Assembly: GCA_942492795.1 (NCBI GenBank)
Contig: OW818639.1
Location: 992,001 to 1,056,000 of the forward strand
Length of the DNA stretch: 64,000 bases
Direction of reading: 5' to 3'
From: RGIG3178 sp942492795
GTDB lineage: Bacteria; Bacillota; Clostridia; Christensenellales; QAND01
Position 1 is the stretch's first letter. The number at the start of each line of letters is the position of its first letter. This document shows positions 24,556 to 32,220 of this stretch, piece after piece. Made by a program: the position numbers and the translations under genes. Below the pieces are notes generated by a model. It had not been told where the DNA came from. It was given only the letters and a program-made list of their open reading frames with translations, and made no database searches.

Positions 24556-26784
24556 TTGGAATTTGGCAAACAGGAAGCTTCTCGCTGCGTTCACGGACAG
24601 CCAGCGTTCTGTACGGCAGCCTGTCCGTTTGATTTGAATGTGCGGGATTTTGCCACGCGCATCGAACGGGGCAGGACGGACGCGGCATACCGTATATTCC
24701 GCGATGCGGTCGCATTCCCGTTCATCGTGTCACAGATTTGCCCCGCGCCTTGTCAGCAAGCCTGCATCCGCACAAAAACGGACGAATCCGTCCAATTGCA
24801 TGCGCTTGAACGATCTGTGTGCGCAAACGCCCGCAACACAAAAGCGACGCGGTATAACGTGCCCAAAAAGCAGGGGCGCATCGCTGTCATAGGTGCCGGC
24901 TTAAGCGGCCTTGGCTGTGCGCTCAGGCTCGGCATGATGCATTACGACGTCGCGGTCTATGAAAAGACCGACCGCATCGGCGGTCAGCTTAACGGCGTCG
25001 TACCCGAAGAGATTCTGCAAAAGGATTTCAATACGCAGTTTGCTGCGGTGGAATACACGCTGCACCGAAACGTCGAGATAAACAACCTGGATCTCGGCGC
25101 GGATGCTTACTATATCGCAACGGGAATGGATGGCCAGGATTTCGGATTGTTGCATCAGCGGGACGGCAACCTAGTTTCGGGTTCTGACAATGTCCTGTTG
25201 GGTGGTTCCATCACGGGAGCCGATTCGATGACGGCGCTTGCCCACGGCCTTTTGGCAGCGCAGGCGATCGATGCGTACTTCAAAACAGGGATGCTCGAAG
25301 CGCCGAAGAACAAAGCGGCCTGCACATCGCTGTGTTTTGACGAATCCAAGCTGATAAGAACATCAAAAATTGCGCCTTCGGGCGAACGATATACCGAAGC
25401 GGAAATGGCCGAAGAGGCACAGCGCTGCCTCAAATGCGATTGCGACATCTGCCAAAAAACGTGTGATCTGATGGGATACTATGAAAAGTATCCGGCACGT
25501 ATCGTGGATGAGGTGGAGATAACCGTCCATCCGACTGTCATGTTCGGGCACCGGATCGCAACAAGGCTGATCGGAAGCTGCACAAAATGCGGCGTTTGTG
25601 TCGATACCTGCCCCAAAGCGATCGACATGCAGACGTTCCTGTTAATGAGCCGGCGTGAGATGGAGCGCATGGGCGATATGCCCAAGGCCTGGTCGTCGTT
25701 CTGGCTTGACGATATGGCCCACGCGAACGGGGACCGCGCAGCGCTGACACTTTTGCCGCAGGGGCAAAAGGCATCCCGCGCATTTTTTCCCGGCTGCCAG
25801 TTGGGCGCCAGCGATCCGCGCTATGTCAGCGAAACGTACAGCGCTCTGATGAAAGATTGCCCCGATACCGGGCTTCTGCTCGGCTGCTGCGGCGCGCCTG
25901 CCTACTGGGCCGGACGGGAGGATTTACACCGGGTTTGTATCGATCAACTGAAGAAGAACTGGCAGCAAATGGGCGAACCCACCCTTTTGCTCGCGTGTCC
26001 GACGTGCAAAAAAATGCTTTTGCAGTTCTTGCCCGAAATCACAACGGAGTTCGTCTATCCGCGGCTTAAAAATGCGGCAGCGGCAGGCCATGGCCAAACA
26101 TACAGCGTGTTCGACCCGTGCAGCACAAGGCACGATCCCATGGTGCAGAATTGCGTCCGCGGTTTGCTAAAGGACAGAGGACATATGCTTTCCCCGCTGC
26201 CAATCGAGCGTGAAAACGCGCTTTGCTGCGGCTATGGCGGGCAAACGATGATCGCAAACCCGCACTTTACGGACCACGTCACAAATCATCGCATATCCCA
26301 ATCCCCTAATGTGTATGTCACCTATTGCACCAACTGCCGCGATGTCTTTGCCGCAAAAGGCAAACAGGCATTGCACGTTCTCGACGTTGTGTTCGCTCTG
26401 GATGACGGATGGCGCAAGCCCCCCACATGGACAAAGCGGCGGGAAAACCGCGAGGCGCTCAAGCGCGGCTTGCAGCATCGACTTTTAACGGAGGAAACCG
26501 AAATGATAAAGCCGCAGGTTACGGTTGCAATCGGTGAGGATGTGATGCAAAAGCTGCAGCGGGATTACATACTCAAGGAGGATATCGAGATCGTGATCGA
26601 GTTTTGCGAACGCACCGGCTGCAAACTGATCGATCCCAAAACAGGCCACAGAATCGGCCATCTCAACATAGGATACATGACGTTCTGGGCGGAATACGCC
26701 AAGGACGGCGAGGGTTATATCCTGTATGACGCCTATGCCCATCGCATGAAGATTCAGGAGGACGATACATGCAAACAGAGCTGA
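24556..26784 (+). CDS. fused Fe-S/NAD(P)-oxidoreductase with CCG (HdrB-like) domains, partner of aldehyde oxidoreductase
   Basis: About 742 residues. N-terminal GltD-type Fe-S segment (CVHG...FCTAACPFDLNVRDF, ICPAPCQQACIR), a flavin-binding dinucleotide fold (IAVIGAGLSGLGCALRLG), a dicluster ferredoxin region (CLKCDCDICQKTCDL and CTKCGVCVDTCPKAIDM) and two heterodisulfide-reductase CCG-type segments (GCQLGAS...GCCGAP; DPCSTRHD...CCGYGGQ). A C-terminal 90-residue tail follows. It likely couples aldehyde oxidation to a NAD(P) or ferredoxin pool, with CCG clusters handling thiol/disulfide chemistry. Start unclear: TTG 24556 has the best spacing to GGGAGG; ATG 24550 and 24526 are in frame. Confidence 0.8.
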   Translation: MEFGKQEASRCVHGQPAFCTAACPFDLNVRDFATRIERGRTDAAYRIFRDAVAFPFIVSQICPAPCQQACIRTKTDESVQLHALERSVCANARNTKATRYNVPKKQGRIAVIGAGLSGLGCALRLGMMHYDVAVYEKTDRIGGQLNGVVPEEILQKDFNTQFAAVEYTLHRNVEINNLDLGADAYYIATGMDGQDFGLLHQRDGNLVSGSDNVLLGGSITGADSMTALAHGLLAAQAIDAYFKTGMLEAPKNKAACTSLCFDESKLIRTSKIAPSGERYTEAEMAEEAQRCLKCDCDICQKTCDLMGYYEKYPARIVDEVEITVHPTVMFGHRIATRLIGSCTKCGVCVDTCPKAIDMQTFLLMSRREMERMGDMPKAWSSFWLDDMAHANGDRAALTLLPQGQKASRAFFPGCQLGASDPRYVSETYSALMKDCPDTGLLLGCCGAPAYWAGREDLHRVCIDQLKKNWQQMGEPTLLLACPTCKKMLLQFLPEITTEFVYPRLKNAAAAGHGQTYSVFDPCSTRHDPMVQNCVRGLLKDRGHMLSPLPIERENALCCGYGGQTMIANPHFTDHVTNHRISQSPNVYVTYCTNCRDVFAAKGKQALHVLDVVFALDDGWRKPPTWTKRRENREALKRGLQHRLLTEETEMIKPQVTVAIGEDVMQKLQRDYILKEDIEIVIEFCERTGCKLIDPKTGHRIGHLNIGYMTFWAEYAKDGEGYILYDAYAHRMKIQEDDTCKQS

Positions 26785-26957
26785 TCTGCGGACGCTGCGA
26801 GGTGAAGCTTGTAAAAGCGCACACGGTGTTTGAATACATGGGGCACGTTTTCCATCACGATCTGCCGCGATGCCCGCAGTGCGGACAGGTATACGTTGAG
26901 GAGTCTCTGGCACACGGCAGGATGCGCGAAGTGGAGACGGAGCTGGAGGATAAATGA
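26769..26957 (+). CDS. small zinc-ribbon redox protein (DVU_1557-like)
   Basis: 62 residues with two CxxC pairs (CGRC near residue 8, CPQC near 35) separated by 25 residues, a rubredoxin/zinc-ribbon layout, and a short acidic tail. Database relatives are called redox proteins after DVU_1557, next to the same partner genes. It overlaps the previous gene by 16 bases and the next by four. Confidence 0.68.
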   Translation: MQTELICGRCEVKLVKAHTVFEYMGHVFHHDLPRCPQCGQVYVEESLAHGRMREVETELEDK

Positions 26958-28303
26958 CAGGCATCGAAGTTAGGGCCACCTACAGCGTCTGTCCCGTTTG
27001 CAGGCAACGCATTCCGGCATCTCTCGTGCGGCGCGGCGAGGCGATAACCATGGAAAAGACATGCCCGGAACACGGCTTTTTTTCCGTGTCCGTCTGGCGG
27101 GGTTATTTCGACATCGACGACTGGCGCGGCGGCGTGCCTTCGTTATCGCCCGAAGACGGGGACGACTGCCCGCATGCTTGCGGTCTATGCAAAAATCACC
27201 AAAGCGGCACGTGCTGCGTGCTTTTGGAGGTGACCAAACGCTGCGACCTTCTTTGCCCGTATTGTTTTGCAAACGGCGGGGAGGGGGAAGACCGCCCGTA
27301 TGATGAAGTCGTCTGCGACATACGATCACTTGCGGTAAACGGCCAGACGCTGCTGCAGCTTTCCGGCGGCGAGCCTACGGTGCGCGACGATCTTCCCGAA
27401 CTCATTAGGGAAGCAAAGCTGGCAGGATGCAGGTATGTGCAGCTCAATACCAACGGCGTGCGCATTGCGAATGAGCCGGCGTATCTTCAAAAGCTCAAGG
27501 TTGCCGGGCTGTCGTTCGTGTTTCTGCAGTTTGACGCTCTGGACGACGGCGTTTACCGGGCTCTTCGCGGGCGCGATCTGTTTGCTGTCAAAAAAAAGGC
27601 GATCGAAAATTGCGGAGCTTTGCAAATCGGCGTGACGCTGGTTCCGACCGTCGTGCCCGGCGTGAACGATCATCAGGTCGGTGATATACTGCGCTTTGCA
27701 GCCTCGCTTTCCCCTATGGTGCGCGGCGTGCATTTTCAGCCCGTCAGTTATTTTGGCCGCACGCCTGCAAAGCCCGCCGATGAACAGCGCTATACGCTGG
27801 ATCAATTGCTAAACGATGTCCGCTTGCAGGCGGCGGACATGCTTTGCTGTGACAGCCTGAAACCCTCGCGGTGCGACCATCCGCTGTGCGGCTTCCACGG
27901 GGACTACGCCGTGCTGCCTGACGGGACGCTGTATTCGCTCTTAGCGAACGGGAATGGCACGGACCGGGCAACGGCGGAACAGAACCGTGCCTTTGTGGCA
28001 AGAAGATGGGATCGCGGGCAGTATCCGGAGAGTGAAAACGCCTGTTGTTGTGAGGATTCGCCTTATGTCCGCAGTGAACAAGACTGCGAAGCAGCGCAGC
28101 CGGACGGCCGTCAATGCCCCTGTGAAACCGTGGATATGCGGGACATGGAACAGTTCTTGCGCCGCGTGCGCACACACGGATTCACGGTGACGGCAATGGC
28201 GTTTCAGGATGCCTGGAACCTTGACCTCGAACGCTTGCGGCGCTGCAGCCTGCATGTGTATAAAGAGGGCAGATTCATTCCGTTCTGCAGGAACTATCTA
28301 TAG
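26954..28303 (+). CDS. radical SAM protein of the TrsS type
   Basis: 449 residues. An N-terminal zinc-binding segment (CPVCRQRIPASLV...TCPEHGFF) leads to the radical SAM motif CDLLCPYC near residue 97, with LSGGEPTVRDDL and LNTNGVRI downstream. A C-terminal Cys-rich region (NACCCEDSPYVRS, QCPCET) follows. The architecture matches the family I remember as TrsS, whose members in some species are selenoproteins; here every key position is Cys and there is no in-frame TGA. In this cluster it works with a methyltransferase and a CoA-ligase-like protein, probably in maturing the Mo enzyme or a cofactor; the reaction is unknown. Confidence 0.7.
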   Translation: MTGIEVRATYSVCPVCRQRIPASLVRRGEAITMEKTCPEHGFFSVSVWRGYFDIDDWRGGVPSLSPEDGDDCPHACGLCKNHQSGTCCVLLEVTKRCDLLCPYCFANGGEGEDRPYDEVVCDIRSLAVNGQTLLQLSGGEPTVRDDLPELIREAKLAGCRYVQLNTNGVRIANEPAYLQKLKVAGLSFVFLQFDALDDGVYRALRGRDLFAVKKKAIENCGALQIGVTLVPTVVPGVNDHQVGDILRFAASLSPMVRGVHFQPVSYFGRTPAKPADEQRYTLDQLLNDVRLQAADMLCCDSLKPSRCDHPLCGFHGDYAVLPDGTLYSLLANGNGTDRATAEQNRAFVARRWDRGQYPESENACCCEDSPYVRSEQDCEAAQPDGRQCPCETVDMRDMEQFLRRVRTHGFTVTAMAFQDAWNLDLERLRRCSLHVYKEGRFIPFCRNYL

Positions 28304-28315
28304 GGAGGGCTTCGA

Positions 28316-28933
28316 ATGCAGCCTAGCGTATTACACCCGGGCGGGCAGCGGCTGACGTTTCATGCCCTGTCTTTTTGCGAGCCTCTGACCGGTTTTTGGG
28401 TCGATATCGGTTGCGGATATGGGGAATCGGTCCGGGCGCTGACGGACACGTACGGCGTCGTTGCCGTGGGATTGGATGTCAGCGAACAGACCGTACAAAA
28501 AGCCACCGAATACGGCGGGACTTTCGTTTGCGCAGACGCACATTCGCTGCCGTTTTTTGACGATTCTGTCGACGGTATCCTGATGGAATGCTCTTTTTGC
28601 CTGATGCGCGACGCGAAAGCCGTCATCGCGGAGTGTTTGCGCGTTCTAAAAAGCGGCGGCTTGCTTTGCATCAGCGACATGTATGCCAAGAACGAAGACG
28701 TCGGGGCGTTTAAAAACAGTGCGAGGCTGTACACCCGGGATGAGATTTCTGCGATTCTCAAGGGCTTTTCCATCCGGCATTTTGAAGACTGCAGCGACAC
28801 ACTGCGCCAATTTTGGGGGCAGCTGATCCTTGAGCAGGGGCGGGAAGCATTGTGCCAACAGTGGAACCGCGAAGAACTAAAACGCGCGGAAGCCGGTTAT
28901 TATATGCTAATCGCGAAGAGGGACGAACGATGA
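28316..28933 (+). CDS. SAM-dependent methyltransferase (DVU_1556-like)
   Basis: 205 residues. Class I fold: WVDIGCGYGESVRAL (motif I), GLDVSEQTVQKA, FVCADAHSLPFFDDSVDGILMECSF and VLKSGGLLCISDMYAKNEDV. It resembles UbiE/MenG-like small-molecule methyltransferases and is conserved beside the TrsS-type radical SAM gene. Substrate unknown. GGGAGG lies nine bases before the ATG; it overlaps the next gene by four bases. Confidence 0.75.
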   Translation: MQPSVLHPGGQRLTFHALSFCEPLTGFWVDIGCGYGESVRALTDTYGVVAVGLDVSEQTVQKATEYGGTFVCADAHSLPFFDDSVDGILMECSFCLMRDAKAVIAECLRVLKSGGLLCISDMYAKNEDVGAFKNSARLYTRDEISAILKGFSIRHFEDCSDTLRQFWGQLILEQGREALCQQWNREELKRAEAGYYMLIAKRDER

Positions 28934-30111
28934 TACCTCCGGTGCAGGCTTATACCGAATCGATGATTGGCAACATCGCAAGCGACGTCGCTTCCCTTAA
29001 GCATTGGAAAATGCAAAAAGCATGGGAGGCGCTTTTATACGCGCAAAGAAACAGCCCTTACTATGCCGCGCGCTTTGAATGCGGAAAAAACATCCGGGAG
29101 TGGCAGGATGTGCCCACCATGACGGCGGAGGATCTTTGCGATCCGTTTGCGCTTTTGTGTGTCCCCTCCCGCGATGTGGCGCGCATCATCACGCTTTCCA
29201 CCACCGGCACGCAACAGCAAAAGCGCATCCTGTTTTCACGGGAAGACCTCAACGCCACGATCGGATTTTTTGCGCACGGGATGTCAACGATGGTGCATAG
29301 GGGTCAGCATGCGGCTATCCTGATGCGAGGGAAAGAGCCCGATACCATAGGCGACCTGCTTACAAAAGGGCTGGAACACATCGGGGTTTCGGCATCCGTA
29401 CATTTCCCCTTTGACGACAATGTGGCAACGGAACTAGCGCATGCGGACTGCATTGTCGGTTTGCCCGTACCGACGCTGCGCATCGCAAGAAAAAACCCGT
29501 TCCTTCGTCCCAAAACCGTTCTTTTGAGCGCGGATTATGTGCCAGAGAGCGTCGTTGACGGCATCGAACGCCTCTGGCATTGCCGGGTGTTGACGCATTA
29601 TGGCATGACCGAGACGGGATACGGCTTTGCCGTGCAATGCCTTGAAAAGAAAGGCTATCATATGCGGGATGCGGAGTTCCTCTGCGAGATACTAAACCCG
29701 TTGACACAACAGCAGGTGCCGCATGGCGAATACGGCGAGGTCGTGCTGACCACGCTTTCAAAGCGCGCGATGCCGCTGATACGGTACAGAACCGGCGACA
29801 TCGCGCGGCTGATTCCACAAATGTGCGAATGCGGCGCGCCTTTATATACGCTGGACAAAGTGACGGGACGGATGGGCGACGACGCCCCTCTTTCGATGCC
29901 CAGGCTCGACGAAGCCGTGTTTTCTGTTGAGACGGTATACGACATGCGCGCTGCATCAAGAAACGGGAAGTTGGAGCTCACAGTGGATTGCGTGCCGGGC
30001 ACAGAGCAAGCAACGGTACAGGCGATCCAAAACGCGATTGGGTGCGATATGGGCTTGCGGTTTGCGAGCCTTCCGATGGAGCTTAAAAAGAGACGGATAG
30101 GGAACTTATAA
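28930..30111 (+). CDS. AMP-dependent CoA-ligase-like protein (DVU_1553-like)
   Basis: 393 residues, similar to phenylacetate-CoA ligases: ALLYAQRNSPYYAARF at the N-terminus, the AMP-binding stretch ITLSTTGTQQQKRILFS near residue 95, LTHYGMTETGYGFAVQC near 223 and LIRYRTGDIARLIP near 285. It is slightly shorter than the usual 430 residues. It conserves the neighbourhood of TrsS and MOP and presumably adenylates a carboxylate needed in the maturation pathway, but the substrate is not known. Start at 28930 (ATGA overlap). Last gene of the locus; no clear terminator follows. Confidence 0.72.
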   Translation: MIPPVQAYTESMIGNIASDVASLKHWKMQKAWEALLYAQRNSPYYAARFECGKNIREWQDVPTMTAEDLCDPFALLCVPSRDVARIITLSTTGTQQQKRILFSREDLNATIGFFAHGMSTMVHRGQHAAILMRGKEPDTIGDLLTKGLEHIGVSASVHFPFDDNVATELAHADCIVGLPVPTLRIARKNPFLRPKTVLLSADYVPESVVDGIERLWHCRVLTHYGMTETGYGFAVQCLEKKGYHMRDAEFLCEILNPLTQQQVPHGEYGEVVLTTLSKRAMPLIRYRTGDIARLIPQMCECGAPLYTLDKVTGRMGDDAPLSMPRLDEAVFSVETVYDMRAASRNGKLELTVDCVPGTEQATVQAIQNAIGCDMGLRFASLPMELKKRRIGNL

Positions 30112-30531
30112 TTTTCCGTGCTGATATGTCTTGGCTGAAGGATTGTTTGAGGGTTGGGAGGATACCGCCTGACAAGCAGGTGGTTAAAGACGACCCGCAT
30201 GATCTTTGATTTATAGTATGCTTAAGTTCAGTTGACAGACTAGTTAGCGTGATGTTTTGCGAGCATGAGCGCGGGCAAAAGATGCTATTTCAACTGTCTT
30301 TTTAAATGCAGTCACACTGATGTTTTCAATAAGGATGAAAGGCGTGGCATAGCTCGCATATTTGGTAAAATCTCTTAATTTCATTTTCTATTGATTGTTT
30401 TAAGTAACTATTGTATAATTAATCAAAGATTCAATATAAATACCTAGTAATAGAACCACTATTAGTTAATTAAAAATATTCGACGTGGCATTCAAACTGT
30501 TTCTTAATTGAATGGAGATAGTAAGAGTAAA
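30112..30531. other. transition into an AT-rich island, with a degenerate 90-bp-type repeat
   Basis: No gene is seen in these 420 bases. GC content drops sharply after about 30330. At 30155-30200 there is a half-copy of the structured repeat of the array at 31601, with the same ATACCGCCTGACAAGCAGG core followed by a degraded TGGTTAAAGACG segment. Confidence 0.6.
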
Positions 30532-31569
30532 ATGAGAAAATCATTAAGAGCATTAAATATTGTAGCAGTAATATTGGGCATTGGAGTATCGTTTACTATA
30601 ATTTTTACTTTTTTATTTAAATCTTTTCCTCCAAATCAAGTCGAGATAAACAATCCCATTATTGTTGCATATGATGATGCAATCAAAACAAAAGATGAGA
30701 TAGTGAAACTAGCTCTAAAAGATACTGGACGAGGTCGTCCTTTATCAAATAGTAATTACTATGACTTAAATGATGATTATGATATAAAAAGTAAAATATT
30801 TCTCGGTGGTATAAAATCGACTATGGATTATGTTAACAAGTCAAATTTAGAAACAAGACTTACAAATATTAAAATTAGAATAAAAAAGATTATACCATTA
30901 GATGCGCCTGAAATAAAAATTGATCAAACATATACAGAAAATGGATTATTATACATAATAATAAAAAATGTTGGATGGAGTGATGCAAAGGAATTTAGGT
31001 GCTCTATTTCCGATAGAAATGGATTGTTACAGAAATGCTTTAATTCTGAAGCGTTAAATTATGGAATACAGGATTTTGAATCAAATAGTAAGTATGAAAT
31101 TGTATTGGATGTTTCCAAATTAAGTATAATGATTAAAGACCGTATAATAGTTAATGCTCCATGTCTTTCTTTTAATTATCTAAATAATCAACAAAAAAAT
31201 AAAATAATAACATTAAGAGATTTAATGATAACAAATAATAATGGTATTTCATATATCCCAGATGCTATTATAGTAACAGGCGCTTATAAAATGGGAAATG
31301 ACTATGGTATTAGAATATCTACCAAATATAGTTCCTGTGTAGTAAATAATAAAGACGATGCAATTATACCACCTGGCGAAATTTATTCAGAAAATTTCTA
31401 TTTTTTACCTGATAAGTCATGTGAATTAACATTTAGTTATGAATTAGAACTAAACGGGAAAGATATTATTACAACTGCAGATTACTTTGTTAGTATTAAA
31501 ATACCAACAGATTATATTTATAATAAAGATTTGGAGTTAACAAATATTACTGATATAAACTATAGGTAA
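30532..31569 (+). CDS. AT-rich hypothetical membrane-anchored protein
   Basis: About 345 residues. One N-terminal helix (roughly residues 8-30) followed by a large soluble part rich in Ile, Asn and Lys, with two beta-rich segments (EIKIDQTYTENGLLYIIIKN; later a DLMITNNNGISYIPDAII segment). I recognise no family. GC content is about 28%, far below its neighbours, and repeats flank it on both sides, so recent acquisition is likely. The start at ATG 30532 or TTG 30508 is not decided by a good ribosome site. Confidence 0.6.
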   Translation: MRKSLRALNIVAVILGIGVSFTIIFTFLFKSFPPNQVEINNPIIVAYDDAIKTKDEIVKLALKDTGRGRPLSNSNYYDLNDDYDIKSKIFLGGIKSTMDYVNKSNLETRLTNIKIRIKKIIPLDAPEIKIDQTYTENGLLYIIIKNVGWSDAKEFRCSISDRNGLLQKCFNSEALNYGIQDFESNSKYEIVLDVSKLSIMIKDRIIVNAPCLSFNYLNNQQKNKIITLRDLMITNNNGISYIPDAIIVTGAYKMGNDYGIRISTKYSSCVVNNKDDAIIPPGEIYSENFYFLPDKSCELTFSYELELNGKDIITTADYFVSIKIPTDYIYNKDLELTNITDINYR

Positions 31570-31600
31570 CTAATGTGATTCGGTACTCGTTAGGAATATA

Positions 31601-31960
31601 CCGGGAGGGATACCGCCTGACAAGCAGGCGGCTAAAGACGCCCCCTATGTTGCTGCGCAACATTGTAGTCCGTCAACCCCTCCTGGTACACCAGGAGGGA
31701 TACCGCCTGACAAGCAGGCGGCTAAAGACGCCCCCCATGTTGCTGCGCAACAGTGTGATCCGTTAACCCCTCCTGGTGCGCCAGGAGGGATACCGCCTGA
31801 CAAGCAGGCGGCTAAAGACGCCCCCTATGTTGCTGCGCAACAGTGGGATTCGTTAACCCCTCCTGGTGCGCCAGGAGGGATACCGCCTGACAAGCAGGCG
31901 GCTAAAGACGTCCCCCATGTTGCTGCGCAACATTGTAGTCCGTTAACCCCTCCTGGTACA
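31601..31960. repeat. four tandem copies of a 90-bp structured repeat
   Basis: Units begin at 31601, 31691, 31781 and 31871 and are about 95% identical. Each has CCAGGAGGG at the left and CCCCTCCTGG at the right, which pair, plus two internal hairpins: CCGCCTG-ACAAG-CAGGCGG and ATGTTGC-TGC-GCAACAT. Each unit would thus fold as a three-way junction. Unit boundaries (CCCTCCTGGTACACCA) equal the 3' end of the adjacent tRNA-Arg. There are no unique spacers, so it is not CRISPR. Confidence 0.9.
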
Positions 31961-32014
31961 CCAAAAGAAAAACCACCCATAAGGGTGGTTTTTCTTTTTG
32001 GTGTACCAGGAGGG
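31948..32014. repeat. 31-bp inverted repeat joining the array to tRNA-Arg, with central terminator
   Basis: The left arm (31948-31978) and right arm (31983-32014) are complementary along their whole length apart from one extra T, with ATAA between. The inner part, AAAAACCACCC/GGGTGGTTTTT, is a bidirectional terminator for the tRNA. The outer part is the tRNA 3' end in both orientations. Confidence 0.85.
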
Positions 32015-32075
32015 ATTCGAACCCACGACCTTTTGATTCGTAGTCAAACACTCTATCCAACTGAGCTACTGGTAC
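31999..32075 (-). tRNA. tRNA-Arg (anticodon ACG)
   Basis: On the minus strand a 77-nt cloverleaf: acceptor GTACCAG/CTGGTAC, D arm GCTC...GAGT, anticodon stem TTTGA/TCAAA with loop CTACGAA (anticodon ACG, wobble-modified to read CGU/CGC/CGA), T loop TTCGAAT and an encoded CCA end. One T-T mismatch occurs in the T stem. Confidence 0.95.
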
Positions 32076-32093
32076 ATGTTCTAGCGCCCATTT

Positions 32094-32122
32094 ATAATAC
32101 GGCGCTTTCAAAAAGATGTCAA
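32094..32122 (-). promoter_or_regulatory. promoter of tRNA-Arg
   Basis: On the minus strand TTGACA (32122-32117), a 17-base spacer and TATTAT (32099-32094), about 19 bases upstream of the mature tRNA 5' end. Beyond it, toward argS, AACATGGCGCGAATT and AACATGGCACGAATT recur 23 bases apart (32147-32161, 32170-32184). Confidence 0.8.
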
Positions 32123-32220
32123 GGGCATTCAACAATTTGCCCGAACAACATGGCGCGAATTATCCAAATAACATGGCACGAATTTGGCTGCTATGGTATA
32201 TTAAGGAGAACAAGAAAGGC

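Noticed and set aside
26954..28303. Selenoprotein form of the radical SAM gene
   Set aside because: TrsS-type relatives can be selenoproteins, but here there is no in-frame TGA and Cys occupies the expected positions.
31575..31766. 63-codon open frame in the repeat array
   Set aside because: It only translates the repeat units twice and has no ribosome binding site.
31601..31960. CRISPR array
   Set aside because: The 90-bp units are nearly identical over their full length with no unique spacers, and no cas genes are nearby.
31902..32135. 77-codon open frame on the minus strand
   Set aside because: It runs through the tRNA-Arg gene; the peptide (QLDRVFDYESKGRGFE) is the well-known false translation of tRNA sequence.
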